A stretch of 64,000 nt of DNA from assembly GCF_003586305.1 (NCBI RefSeq), contig NZ_QXJI01000001.1, positions 1,672,245-1,736,244 on the forward strand. The letters run 5' to 3'. Under the pieces are notes generated by a model. It ran no database searches and was not told the DNA's origin. It worked only from the letters and a program-made list of their open reading frames with translations. Positions 27,497 to 37,261 of this stretch are shown here, piece after piece. Position 1 is the first letter of the stretch. The number at the start of each line of letters is the position of its first letter. Source of the stretch: Cognatilysobacter tabacisoli (GTDB lineage: Bacteria; Pseudomonadota; Gammaproteobacteria; Xanthomonadales; Xanthomonadaceae). The position numbers were made by a program, and so were the translations under genes.

Positions 27497-28201
27497 TCAG
27501 GCTCCCCCCTGGGCCGTGGCCGGCGCTGCGGCCGGCGTCGCACCCGGCGTAGCCGGCTGTGCGGCCTTTTCCTGCTCCGCCATTTCCTCTTCGTCGAGGT
27601 AACGGTAGGTCTTGACGGTGCCGGCCAGCTCAAGCGGACTGTTCGGCGTGATCGTGCCGTCCTTGTTGCCCGCCTTCGGCTTCAGCGAAATGTCGTGCAT
27701 CGTCATGATGACCACGCGCGGCAGCGACGCGACGCCGCTGACGAAGCCGCCAAACTGGTGGTACGTGCCCACCATGCGCAGCGCGATCGGCTTCTCGGCG
27801 TAGAAATCCTTGGGGATCTCGGGGCCGGGCTGGAACAGCTCGTTGGTGATGCCGGTGGCGAGCGCGGTCTGCGAGATGTCGACGATGAGGTCGGGCATCT
27901 CGGTCTTGCTAGGCAGCTGGCGCATCATCTGCTGCAGCTGCTGCTCCATCTGGGCCAGCTGCTGCTTCAGCGGATCGAGGTTGGCGGCGCGGCCCTGCTT
28001 GGTTTCGAACTCATTGCGCAGGTCGGCTTCCTGGCGCTCGAGGCTCTCCAGTTCGACGCGCTTGTCCTGCACGAACAGGTACCAGGCCAGTCCGACGATC
28101 ACCAGGCCGATGATCACGCAGAAACCGATCTTGGCCTGCTGCGGCCAGGCACCCATGTTGTTGAAGTCGAGTTCCTTGAGCGAAAGCTTCTTCTGGCTCA
28201 C
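27497..28201 (-). CDS. pilO: Type IV pilus alignment protein PilO
   Basis: A 234-aa inner-membrane protein. It has a short cytoplasmic start (LKELDFNNMGAWPQQAK, the PilO signature), one membrane helix (residues 25-44), a periplasmic coiled coil (about 45-95) and a ferredoxin-like domain with HQFGGFVSGVASLPRVV. The tail (last 25 residues) is Ala/Pro-rich. ATG overlaps the pilN stop (ATGA). It forms a heterodimer with PilN. Confidence 0.96.
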   Translation of the reverse strand: MSQKKLSLKELDFNNMGAWPQQAKIGFCVIIGLVIVGLAWYLFVQDKRVELESLERQEADLRNEFETKQGRAANLDPLKQQLAQMEQQLQQMMRQLPSKTEMPDLIVDISQTALATGITNELFQPGPEIPKDFYAEKPIALRMVGTYHQFGGFVSGVASLPRVVIMTMHDISLKPKAGNKDGTITPNSPLELAGTVKTYRYLDEEEMAEQEKAAQPATPGATPAAAPATAQGGA

Positions 28202-28913
28202 GACGCGGCTCCTGGTTGTGCCGGGGTGGCGGCCGGGCTGGCCGGAGCCGCAGGCGTGGCCGCCGGGCTCGCGGGCGCAGCCGGGGCCGTGGTGCCTTCC
28301 GGCGCCGGCGCCGGGACCACCGGCGCGGCGGGCGCGTCGGGCACGCCGTCGCCGTCCTCGTCCTTCGGCGCGTTCGGATTGGCCAGGGTGACCGTCAGGA
28401 TGAACTGGTACGGCAGCCCCTTGTCGTCGCCCTTGGCCTCGATGATCGACAGGTCGGGCTTGGTCATCCAGCCCGAGCCTTCGAGGTTGCGCATGTAGGT
28501 ACTCACGCGCGCGTTCGACTGCGCCTTGCCCTCGAGCGTCAGCTGCGACTCGTCCTGCTTGATCGAGGTCAGCACGGCGCCGTCAGGGATGGTGCGCACC
28601 AGCGAATCGAACAGGTGGACCATCTGCGAGCGGTTCGACTGCAGCTGCTCGATGACTTCCTTGCGCGCCAGCAGCTTGGCCTTCTTCTTGTCGAGCTCCT
28701 CGATCTCCGTGATCTTCTTGTCGACCTCGGTGATCTGCTCGCGCAGGAAGGCGTTGCGCTCGTTCTGGCCGCTGATCTGCCCGCTGTAGTAGCTGATGAT
28801 GATGAACGACAGCAGCACCGCGCCCAGCGCCGACAGGGCGAGCATGATGCCGAATTCCTTCTGCCGCTGTTTGCGGCGCTCCGCGCGCCACGGAAGGAGG
28901 TTGATCCGTGCCA

Positions 28914-28914
<1 letters not shown>
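28198..28914 (-). CDS. pilN: Type IV pilus assembly protein PilN
   Basis: A 238-aa inner-membrane protein. The N terminus ARINLLPWR binds PilM; a single membrane helix (residues 20-41) and a periplasmic coiled coil plus ferredoxin-like fold follow. It carries an unusual C-terminal Ala/Pro/Ser extension of about 45 residues that includes two copies of AAPASPAATP (28205-28290 region). The start shares one base with the pilM stop (TGATG). It pairs with PilO. Confidence 0.95.
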
Positions 28915-30060
<1,146 letters not shown>

Positions 30061-30171
30061 CTCACGGATTGCCAACCCGGTCCGCATTCTTTCTTTCCCT
30101 GAACCCAAACGGCCCCGGCCGAGAACTCAGGCCGATTGGACGCGTGCGCAAGGACGATTCCCCGGCTCCTC

Positions 30172-30177
30172 TATACT
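30172..30177 (+). promoter_or_regulatory. -10 element TATACT of ponA
   Basis: TATACT lies 36 nt before ATG 30214 in the context CTCTATACTCC, closely resembling the 6S RNA promoter of this window (GCTATACTCC). No clear -35 is visible. Confidence 0.5.
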
Positions 30178-30213
30178 CCACGCCCCCGACACCCGCAATC
30201 GGAATCCCGCTCG

Positions 30214-32730
30214 ATGTCCCGTTTCCGTCGCCTGCTGCGCTGGGCGTTGATCGCATTCGCAGGCCTGGCTGTTCTGGGCGCCATCGCCATCGGGGTCGTC
30301 TACTACCTCGTCGCCCCCAAGCTGCCGGATGTCGAGCAGCTGCGGAACGTCGAGATGCAGGAGCCGATGTACGTCTACGCCCGCGACGGCCGCCTGATGG
30401 CGCTGTTCGGCGAGACCCGCCGGTACCCGGTGTCGATCGAAGACGTTCCCGAGCGGCTCAAGCAGGCGTTCATCTCGATCGAGGACGCGCGCTTCTACCA
30501 GCACCACGGCGTCGACTACAAAGGCGTGGCGCGCGCGGTGTGGCTGCTGGCGACCACCGACGATCGGCGCGTGCCGGGCGGCTCGACGATCACCCAGCAG
30601 GTGGCCCGACAGTTCTTCCTGAGCTCGGAGTACAGCTACACCCGCAAGCTGGCCGAGATGATGCTGGCGATCCGCATGGAGAAGGAGCTCAGCAAGGACG
30701 AGATCTTCGAGCTCTACTTGAACAAGAGCTTCTTCGGCAACCGCGCCTACGGCGTGGGCGCCGCGGCGGAGTTCTATTACGGCAAGAAGATGTCGGAGCT
30801 GACGCTGGACGAGATGGCCTCGCTCGCCGGCATCCCGAAGTTCCCGTCCAGCGGCAACCCGCTGAGCAACCCGGAGCGCGCCAAGGAACGCCGCGACTAC
30901 ATCCTGCAGCGCATGCAGGAGCTCAAGTTCATCACGCCGGCCGAGGCCGCGCAGGCCCAGGCCGCGCCGATGCACGCCACCCCGCACGAGCGGCCGGTCG
31001 AGGTCTACGCGCCGTACGTGGCGGAGATGGTCCGGCAGGAAATGGTCGCCCGCTACGGCACCGAGGCCCTGACCAAGGGCTATCACGTCACCACCACGAT
31101 CGACCCGGTGCTGCAGACGTCGGCCGACCAATCGCTGCGCGAGGGGCTGCACACCTACGACAAGCGCCACGGCTGGCACGGAGTCGAGCAGCGCTTCGAA
31201 CTGGGCGCCGACGAGGACGCCGCCACCGCCCGCGCCCGCCTGCGCAACGTGCCGGCGCAGGCCGGCCTGCAGGCGGCGATCGTGCTCGGCGCGTCGGACG
31301 GCGCCACGCGTGTCGTCCTGGCCGACGGCACCGAGCTCGCGCTCGGACCGAAGGACGGCTGGGCGGGGCGCGCGCCGGCCAGCCTCGGCCTCAAGCGTGG
31401 CGACGTGGTGCGCGTGCGCCGCGTCGAGCCGCCGGCGCCGAAGCCCGGCGACAAGGCGGTCGCTCCGGCAAAGGTGGTCCACCACCTCGACCAGCTGCCG
31501 CGCGCGCAGGCCGCGCTGGTGTCGATGGACACCGCAACGGGCGCGCTGCGTGCGCTGTCCGGCGGCTACAGCTACGCAGGCAACAAGTTCAACCGCGCGA
31601 CCCAGGCGCGGCGCCAGCCGGGCTCGAGCTTCAAGCCGTTCGTGTACTCGGCGGCGTTCGAGCGCGGGTTCAATCCGGCCTCGATCGTCCTCGACGCGCC
31701 GGTGGTGTTCAAGGACCGCCGCGGCCACCTGTGGCGGCCGCAGAACGACACCGGTAACTTCGCCGGCCCGATGCGGATCCGCGAGGCGATGGTGCAGTCG
31801 CGCAACCTCGTGTCGGTGCGCCTGCTCGATGCGATCGGCGTCGACTACGCACGCAAGTACATCAGCCACTTCGGCTTCGAGCTCGACCAGCTGCCGCCGA
31901 ACCTGTCGATGTCGCTCGGCACCGCGTCGCTGACGCCGCTGTCGGTCGCCCGCGGCTACGCGGCGTTCGCGAACGGCGGCTTCCTGGTGACGCCGTGGTT
32001 CATCGACGAAGTCCGCGACCGCGACGGCGCGGTGGTGTTCAAGGAGAAGCCTGCGACCGCGTGCCCGGGCTGCGGCGTGCCGGGAACGGCCGGTCGCGCC
32101 GCGACGACCGGCGCGGTCGTCGACGGCTTCGACCTCGGGCCCGCCTCCGGGACGTCGCCGACGACGGTGGCCCAGTCGGACCCGAAGGCCGACGTCGCGA
32201 AGCCCAAGGCCGCGCCCGCCGCCCTGCCGGAAGGCACGCGGGTCGCGCCGCGCGCGATGGACGGCCGCATCGCCTACCAGATGGTGTCGATGCTGCGCGA
32301 CGTGGTGCTGCGCGGCACCGGCACCGCGGCCAAGGTGCTCGAGCGCGAGGACATCGCCGGCAAGACCGGCTCGACCAACGACCACCGCGATGCGTGGTTC
32401 TCGGGCTTCGGTGGTCCACTGGTCACCACGGTGTGGGTGGGGCGCGACAACTTCCAGTCGCTCGGCTACCGCGAGTACGGCGGCAAGGCCGCGCTGCCGA
32501 TCTGGATCGAGTACATGCGCGTTGCGCTCAAGGACCAGCCGATCGCCGCCAACGACCCGCCCGACGGGATGGTCAAGGTCTCGGTCGCGGCCAACGGCGC
32601 GCTGCTGCCCGAGGGCGCCGGCGGCGTGCTCGAGTGGGTCAAGGCCGAGGACCTGGAGCGGATGGAAAGCTACGTCGACTACGGCGACCGGGACTCCGCT
32701 CCGTCGGAAGAGTCGTTCGACATCTTCTGA
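30214..32730 (+). CDS. ponA: Penicillin-binding protein 1A
   Basis: Bifunctional peptidoglycan glycosyltransferase/transpeptidase, 838 aa, anchored by an N-terminal helix (residues 10-32). The GT51 domain has [10 protein letters not shown] and [15 protein letters not shown], an OB-like insert follows, and the transpeptidase has GSSFKPF (catalytic Ser), SRN (in VQSRNLVSV) and KTGSTND. Between the SRN and KTG motifs sits an Ala/Pro-rich insert of about 60 residues beginning ACPGC. It is divergent from pilM, the conserved pil/ponA layout. ATG 30214 was used because the longer frame begins upstream of the -10. Confidence 0.97.
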   Translation: MSRFRRLLRWALIAFAGLAVLGAIAIGVVYYLVAPKLPDVEQLRNVEMQEPMYVYARDGRLMALFGETRRYPVSIEDVPERLKQAFISIEDARFYQHHGVDYKGVARAVWLLATTDDRRVPGGSTITQQVARQFFLSSEYSYTRKLAEMMLAIRMEKELSKDEIFELYLNKSFFGNRAYGVGAAAEFYYGKKMSELTLDEMASLAGIPKFPSSGNPLSNPERAKERRDYILQRMQELKFITPAEAAQAQAAPMHATPHERPVEVYAPYVAEMVRQEMVARYGTEALTKGYHVTTTIDPVLQTSADQSLREGLHTYDKRHGWHGVEQRFELGADEDAATARARLRNVPAQAGLQAAIVLGASDGATRVVLADGTELALGPKDGWAGRAPASLGLKRGDVVRVRRVEPPAPKPGDKAVAPAKVVHHLDQLPRAQAALVSMDTATGALRALSGGYSYAGNKFNRATQARRQPGSSFKPFVYSAAFERGFNPASIVLDAPVVFKDRRGHLWRPQNDTGNFAGPMRIREAMVQSRNLVSVRLLDAIGVDYARKYISHFGFELDQLPPNLSMSLGTASLTPLSVARGYAAFANGGFLVTPWFIDEVRDRDGAVVFKEKPATACPGCGVPGTAGRAATTGAVVDGFDLGPASGTSPTTVAQSDPKADVAKPKAAPAALPEGTRVAPRAMDGRIAYQMVSMLRDVVLRGTGTAAKVLEREDIAGKTGSTNDHRDAWFSGFGGPLVTTVWVGRDNFQSLGYREYGGKAALPIWIEYMRVALKDQPIAANDPPDGMVKVSVAANGALLPEGAGGVLEWVKAEDLERMESYVDYGDRDSAPSEESFDIF

Positions 32731-32858
32731 GCAGCGCTGCGCGCCGATCAACGGCGCGTCATTGCGCGCCGTCGCGCCCGTGATAGGGTTTTGGCGCCGG
32801 CATCGGGCCGGCCGCGGCGGAGCCATCCGCTGCGGACGTGCCAGCCGCGGAGGTCGCC

Positions 32859-33521
32859 ATGCACCGCCACGCCCGACAGCACGCCCAGCTGCACGCCGAG
32901 ACGCGTACCCGCGAACGTCGGCATCGCGTCGCCCACGAGGCGGCACGGCTCATGGCCGAAGGCGGCATGCGCGACTTCCACCAGGCCAAGCTGAAAGCCG
33001 CCGAGCGGCTCGGCATCCTCGACGACGCCTCGCTGCCGCGTAACCGCGAGATCGAGGACGCGCTGCGTGAGTACCAGCGCCTGTTCCAGCGCGACAACGC
33101 CGGCGCACTGCGGCTGCGGCGCGAGGCGGCGATGCGCGCGCTCGAGTTCTTCGCCGGCTTCGACGCCCGCCTCGTCGGCGCGGTGCTCGACGGCACCGCC
33201 GACGCCCACAGCCCGGTGGCGCTGCACCTCTACAGCGACGACGCCGACGCGCCGTCGCGGTTCCTGGACCAGCACGGCATCCCCGCCGAACCGCGCACGC
33301 GGCGCCTGCGGCTGGACCGCGAACGGACGATCGATGCCCCGGTGTGGGTGTTCAGCGCCGAGGACCTGAGCTTCGACCTTACGGTGCTGCCGCACGACGT
33401 GCTGCGGCAGGCGCCGCTGTCGAGCGTCGACGAGAAGCCGATGCGGCGCGCATCGGCCGCGCAGCTGCGGGCCCTGCTGGCGAGCGACGAGATCGAACGC
33501 TACGAGCGCGACGCCGGCTAG
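32859..33521 (+). CDS. Conserved hypothetical protein, possibly a degenerate nucleotidyltransferase fold
   Basis: A 220-aa soluble protein. A GGAGG ribosome-binding site lies 5 nt before ATG 32859. The N-terminal half is helical and rich in Arg/His/Ala (RRHRVAHEAARLMAEGG, FHQAKLKAAERLG). The middle segment RLVGAVLDGTA followed by SPVALHLYSDD resembles the GS...SDIDL pattern of small nucleotidyltransferases, but the catalytic SDID is SPVA, so an active enzyme is unlikely. This resemblance is my inference. The gene ends convergently against a membrane protein gene, sharing the CTAG at 33518-33521. Confidence 0.6.
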   Translation: MHRHARQHAQLHAETRTRERRHRVAHEAARLMAEGGMRDFHQAKLKAAERLGILDDASLPRNREIEDALREYQRLFQRDNAGALRLRREAAMRALEFFAGFDARLVGAVLDGTADAHSPVALHLYSDDADAPSRFLDQHGIPAEPRTRRLRLDRERTIDAPVWVFSAEDLSFDLTVLPHDVLRQAPLSSVDEKPMRRASAAQLRALLASDEIERYERDAG

Positions 33522-34105
33522 TCCGCGCCGGCCGGGCGCGAGGATCCGCCGAACACGTTGAGCTCGATCGCGACGAACGCGACCAGCCACAGCAGCGCGT
33601 CCCACGCGTCGAGCCAGGCGCCGGCGTCGTCGACGTCGCGCAGGCCCATCGCCAGCCAGCCCAGCATCAGCGCGAACAGCGTCGCGTAGAGCACCCCAAG
33701 CACGACCAGCCGCCCGCGATGCAGTGGCCGACGCGAGGCGGGCACGCGGACTTCGAGTTCGAGTGCGACGACGACGCCCAACCATGCCAGCGCATTGGCG
33801 AAGTCGAGCCATGCCCCGTCGCGCGCATACGCGATGCACGCCCAGACCACGGCCACGCTCGCCGCGGCTCGCAGCCCGTGCACGAGCGGACGCCAGCGCG
33901 GCGCCAGCGCCCAGCCGCCGGTCTCCCATTCGAACAGAAGCAGGAGCACCACCCACGCGGCGGTATCGAGCTGCTCGTTCGCGGTGCCATGCGCGCCATA
34001 GAGCACGATGTTGAGCGCGAGCAGCGCATACACCGTCCACTTGAAAACGACGAAGCCGCGGCGGGGCCGCGGCTTCGTCGGAACATCGGCCCGAGCGCCG
34101 ACCAC
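33518..34105 (-). CDS. Predicted inner-membrane protein of unknown function
   Basis: A 195-aa protein with about five or six hydrophobic helices (around residues 22-38, 46-62, 80-94, 102-116, 133-152, 172-188) and no recognised domain. The GTG at 34105 begins 6 nt after the gltA stop. The first 25 codons contain the perfect terminator hairpin at 34044-34080. A GTG at 34033, just past the hairpin, is the alternative start and would shorten the protein to 171 aa. The stop shares CTAG with the convergent gene. Confidence 0.6.
   Translation of the reverse strand: MVGARADVPTKPRPRRGFVVFKWTVYALLALNIVLYGAHGTANEQLDTAAWVVLLLLFEWETGGWALAPRWRPLVHGLRAAASVAVVWACIAYARDGAWLDFANALAWLGVVVALELEVRVPASRRPLHRGRLVVLGVLYATLFALMLGWLAMGLRDVDDAGAWLDAWDALLWLVAFVAIELNVFGGSSRPAGAD
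34044..34080 (-). terminator. Rho-independent terminator after gltA, inside the next reading frame
   Basis: Minus strand: 14-bp stem CGACGAAGCCGCGG / CCGCGGCTTCGTCG with a 5-nt loop, followed by TTTT (34047-34044). It begins 32 nt after the gltA stop and overlaps the 5' codons of the downstream membrane-protein frame. Confidence 0.85.
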
Positions 34106-34111
34106 GGGGGC

Positions 34112-35413
34112 TCAGCGCTGGGCGAGCGGCACGTAGTCGCGGTTGGCCGCGCCGGTGTAGATCTGCCGCGGACGGCCGATCTTGTTCTCCGGGTCGTCCT
34201 GTTGCTCGAGCCAGTGGCTGACCCAGCCGGCCGTGCGGGCGATCGCGAACATCACCGTGAACATCTCCACCGGGATGCCGAGCGCCTTGTAGATGATGCC
34301 CGAGTAGAAATCGACGTTCGGGTAGAGCTTGCGCTGGACGAAGTACTCGTCCTTCAACGCGGCCTCCTCCAGCTTCATCGCGACCTCGAGCAGCGGGTCG
34401 TTGATGTTCAGCGCGCCGAGCACTTCGTGCGTCATCTTCCGCACCAGCGCCGCGCGCGGGTCGTAGTTCTTGTAGACGCGGTGGCCGAAGCCCATCAGGC
34501 GGAAGCCCGACTCCTTGTCCTTGGCCTTGTCGACCGCGGACTTCACGTTCTCCGGACGCCCGATCTCCTCGAGCATCTTGAGCACCGCCTCGTTGGCGCC
34601 GCCGTGCGCCGGGCCCCACAGCGCCGCGACGCCGGCGGCGACGCTGACGTACGGATTGGCACCGGTCGAACCGACCAGGCGCACGGTCGACGTCGACGCG
34701 TTCTGCTCGTGGTCGGCGTGCAGGATGAAAAGCAGGTCCATCGCCTTGGCGGCGACCGGATTGAGCTCCAGCGGCTCGCTCGGCACTTCCTTCATCATGT
34801 GCAGGAAGCGCGTGGTGTACTCAAGGTTGTTGCGCGGATAGCGGATCGGCCAGCCGATGGAATACCGGTGGCACGCCGCGGCAATCGTCGGGACCTTCGC
34901 GATCAGGCGGATCGCGGCGAGGCGGCGCTGCTCCGGATCCTCGAGGTCGAGGTCGTTGTGGTAGAAGCTCGCCATCGAGCCCAGCATGCCGACCAGCATC
35001 GCCATCGGGTGCGCGTCGTGGCGGAAGCCATACAGGAACGTGCGGAAGGCCTCGTGCATCATCGTGTGATGCGTGACCTCGTGCTCGAACGCACCGAACT
35101 GGGCCGCGTTGGGCAGCTCGCCATTCATCAGCAGGTACGCGACCTCGAGGAAGCTCGACTGTTCGGCCAGCTGCTCGATCGGGTAGCCGCGGTACAGCAG
35201 CACGCCGGCGTCGCCGTCGATGTACGTGATCGCCGACTTGCAGCTTGCGGTCGCAGTGAAGCCCGGGTCGTACGTGAAGCAGCCGGTTTCCTTCGGCAGC
35301 TTGGCGATGTCGATGCAGGGCGCGCCCAGGGTCGGGTGCTGCACGGGCAGGACGACGTTCTTGTCGCCAGCGGCGAGGGTGACCTGGGTCAGGCCGGACG
35401 TGGAATCGGACAC
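34112..35413 (-). CDS. gltA: Citrate synthase (type II, gltA family)
   Basis: Condenses acetyl-CoA and oxaloacetate to citrate in the TCA cycle, 433 aa. Catalytic motifs are complete: [14 protein letters not shown] (active-site His), [12 protein letters not shown] (His) and [14 protein letters not shown] (His/Arg), with the active-site Asp in the C-terminal VDFYSGI. The N-terminal domain with CFTYDPGF belongs to the Gram-negative, NADH-regulated hexameric type. GTG start with GAGGAG 7 nt upstream. A terminator hairpin follows the stop. Confidence 0.97.
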   Translation of the reverse strand: MSDSTSGLTQVTLAAGDKNVVLPVQHPTLGAPCIDIAKLPKETGCFTYDPGFTATASCKSAITYIDGDAGVLLYRGYPIEQLAEQSSFLEVAYLLMNGELPNAAQFGAFEHEVTHHTMMHEAFRTFLYGFRHDAHPMAMLVGMLGSMASFYHNDLDLEDPEQRRLAAIRLIAKVPTIAAACHRYSIGWPIRYPRNNLEYTTRFLHMMKEVPSEPLELNPVAAKAMDLLFILHADHEQNASTSTVRLVGSTGANPYVSVAAGVAALWGPAHGGANEAVLKMLEEIGRPENVKSAVDKAKDKESGFRLMGFGHRVYKNYDPRAALVRKMTHEVLGALNINDPLLEVAMKLEEAALKDEYFVQRKLYPNVDFYSGIIYKALGIPVEMFTVMFAIARTAGWVSHWLEQQDDPENKIGRPRQIYTGAANRDYVPLAQR

Positions 35414-35497
35414 GAAGCACTCCTCATGTCTGCCTGCCGGGCCGCGGCTCGACAGGAGGAAGGGAAAGGACGCGCGGACGGGCCGCGACAGCCGCGA

Positions 35498-35503
35498 ATT
35501 ATC
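35498..35503 (-). promoter_or_regulatory. Extended -10 of gltA
   Basis: The minus strand reads TATGCGATAAT, that is GATAAT with an upstream TG extension, about 85 nt before the GTG start of gltA. A typical extended -10 compensates for the absence of a clear -35. Confidence 0.5.
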
Positions 35504-35594
35504 GCATACCGGCCCGGGCCCGACCCCCGGACTTTGGTCTCTGGGTGGAACGGACCGGCGCGGACGGCAGGCGACTGGACGGGCCCGGAAACGA

Positions 35595-35620
35595 CGACGG
35601 CCGCCTCTCGGCAGCCGTCG
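35595..35620 (-). terminator. Hairpin after rpmE2
   Basis: CGACGGC / GCCGTCG outer stem plus an inner GCC/GGC, beginning 22 nt after the rpmE2 stop; the U-run is weak (TTT), so confidence is moderate. Confidence 0.5.
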
Positions 35621-35641
35621 GTCGATCGAACGCGGTGACGC

Positions 35642-35884
35642 TTACTTCGCGTAGCGCTTGCGGAACTTGTCCACGCGGCCGCTGGTGTCCATGATCTTGT
35701 GCTTGCCCGTGTAGAACGGGTGCGAAGCGGACGAGATATCGACCTTGATCAGCGGGTACTCGTTGCCGTCTTCCCACTTGATCGACTCCTTGCTGCCAAG
35801 GGTCGAACGGGTCAGGAACGAGAAATCGGTGGTCACGTCCTGGAAGACGACGTCACGGTACTCGGGATGGATGCCGGTCTTCAT
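35642..35884 (-). CDS. rpmE2: 50S ribosomal protein L31, type B
   Basis: An 80-aa ribosomal protein. It begins [16 protein letters not shown] and contains [25 protein letters not shown]. It has none of the four zinc-binding cysteines of the standard L31, so it is the zinc-independent type B form, which often replaces the zinc form under zinc limitation. No zinc-type paralogue is present in the window. A TATACT -10 lies 32 nt upstream. Confidence 0.97.
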   Translation of the reverse strand: MKTGIHPEYRDVVFQDVTTDFSFLTRSTLGSKESIKWEDGNEYPLIKVDISSASHPFYTGKHKIMDTSGRVDKFRKRYAK

Positions 35885-35915
35885 GGCACTCACAGATGCA
35901 TGCGGAAAGCGGGGC

Positions 35916-35921
35916 AGTATA
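35916..35921 (-). promoter_or_regulatory. -10 element TATACT of rpmE2
   Basis: TATACT on the minus strand in the context GGTATACTGCC, with a leader of about 25 nt to the ATG at 35884. No Zur box was recognised. Confidence 0.45.
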
Positions 35922-35964
35922 CCGGCCGTCCCTGCCGGGGCGCAAGCCTGCCGCCGGTCCGCGG

Positions 35965-36900
35965 TCAGCGACGCGCCAGTGCCTCGCGGACCAGCGTTTC
36001 GAAGCGGCCCTGGTCGTAGCGCAGCAGGATCCGGGCGTTGTCCGGCCGCCCCTCTTGCCGGTTCCAGTCGACGATGGTCGCCCCGCGCGCAAGCCGGCCG
36101 GCCAGCTCGACCGCGACCGGGCGCTCGGCGGTCTCCGCGGCCCCGTCCGGATGCAGCGCGTACGCCATGGCCAGCCCGTCGGCCGAATGCCAGTGGTCCC
36201 CGCGGCGGTCGGCGGACCACTCCCGGGTCTTGCGCGAGATCGCTTCGTAGAACCGGGCCCGCTCGCTGTCGGCGGCCAGCCACTCGACCACCGACGGGTG
36301 GTGCAGGCCGTGGGCGATGGTGGCCTCCCAGTCGGCCAGATCGAACGCCGGGAACGCTTCGAACACGAGGTGCGCGGCCTCGGGGTCGAAGGCCACGTTG
36401 AACTCCGCCGCGGCGCTGATGTTGCCGTGCGCGCTGACGGCGCCGCCCATCACGACCAGGCGCGCGACCCGCGACGGCAGGCTCGGGTCCAGCTTCAGCG
36501 CCAGCGCCAGGTTCGTCAGCGGCCCCAGCGCGACCAGCAGCAGTCGACCGGCGTGCGCGTGCGACAGGCGCAGGATGGCCAGCGCCGCATGCTCGGCCTC
36601 GACCGAGCGGGTCGCGGGGGTGTAACCGACGTCGCCGAAGCCGTCGCGTCCGTGCACGTACGCCGCGTCGCGCGCCGGGTGCAGCAGCGGCGCGACGCAG
36701 CCGGCGAACACCGGCACCTGGGCGCCGACCACCTCGCACAGCTTCAGCGCATTGGCGACGGTGTGCTGGAGGCCGACGTTGCCCGCGGCGATCGTCAACC
36801 CGACCACCTCGTGCCGGGTGTCGTTGAACGCCATCAGCAGCGCGAGCGCGTCGTCAACGCCGGGGTCGGTGTCGATCAGCAGCGGGATCTTGTCGGTCAT
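35965..36900 (-). CDS. Inosine-uridine preferring nucleoside hydrolase family protein
   Basis: A 311-aa enzyme that hydrolyses the N-glycosidic bond of nucleosides in purine/pyrimidine salvage. The calcium-binding N-terminal signature [13 protein letters not shown] is intact, as are [20 protein letters not shown] (ribose binding) and [12 protein letters not shown] (Asp ligand). The start at 36900 gives [14 protein letters not shown]; longer frames are rejected. It is divergent in neither direction and simply follows the Excalibur gene on the same strand with a 40-bp gap. Confidence 0.93.
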   Translation of the reverse strand: MTDKIPLLIDTDPGVDDALALLMAFNDTRHEVVGLTIAAGNVGLQHTVANALKLCEVVGAQVPVFAGCVAPLLHPARDAAYVHGRDGFGDVGYTPATRSVEAEHAALAILRLSHAHAGRLLLVALGPLTNLALALKLDPSLPSRVARLVVMGGAVSAHGNISAAAEFNVAFDPEAAHLVFEAFPAFDLADWEATIAHGLHHPSVVEWLAADSERARFYEAISRKTREWSADRRGDHWHSADGLAMAYALHPDGAAETAERPVAVELAGRLARGATIVDWNRQEGRPDNARILLRYDQGRFETLVREALARR

Positions 36901-36940
36901 CGGGGCATCCTTGGTGTGCGCCGGGCGCGCGGGAGTCGCG

Positions 36941-37246
36941 TCACCACCGGCTGTCGTTCTCGCAGGGTTCGCCGTCACCATCGCCATCCATCTTCGTGTC
37001 CGGACAGTGGCGAACGAAGTATTCGGCCTCGGCCCGCGAACGCATCTGCGAACAATGCGTGCGGCCGTCGCAACGGAAGGATGCGCCCGCGGGCCGCAGG
37101 CCCTGCCGTCCCGCCACGGTCGCCGCCCCGCTGGGCCACTGCGGGCCTGCCGCTTCGACGGCGTCCGCAGGCGCAGCGCCCGTGAGGTGCGCATACCCCC
37201 GCCATGCGGCGAACCCCAGCAGCAACAGCAGCAGCACTCGCCTCAT
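36941..37246 (-). CDS. Excalibur calcium-binding domain protein
   Basis: A 101-aa protein with an N-terminal hydrophobic signal or anchor (residues 4-15) and a short linker. A C-terminal Excalibur module follows: FRCDGRTHCSQMRSRAEAEYF and the EF-hand-like loop DGDGDGEPCE, with four cysteines likely forming two disulfides. It is probably exported and binds calcium at the cell surface; some related proteins carry a nuclease domain, which is absent here. It lies 15 bp after recG on the same strand. Confidence 0.85.
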   Translation of the reverse strand: MRRVLLLLLLGFAAWRGYAHLTGAAPADAVEAAGPQWPSGAATVAGRQGLRPAGASFRCDGRTHCSQMRSRAEAEYFVRHCPDTKMDGDGDGEPCENDSRW

Positions 37247-37261
37247 CGCGCGCCCTCGTCG

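Noticed and set aside
30127..32946. A 939-codon minus-strand open frame
   Set aside because: Antisense to ponA; composition and lack of motifs mark it as a shadow, while ponA has complete catalytic motifs.
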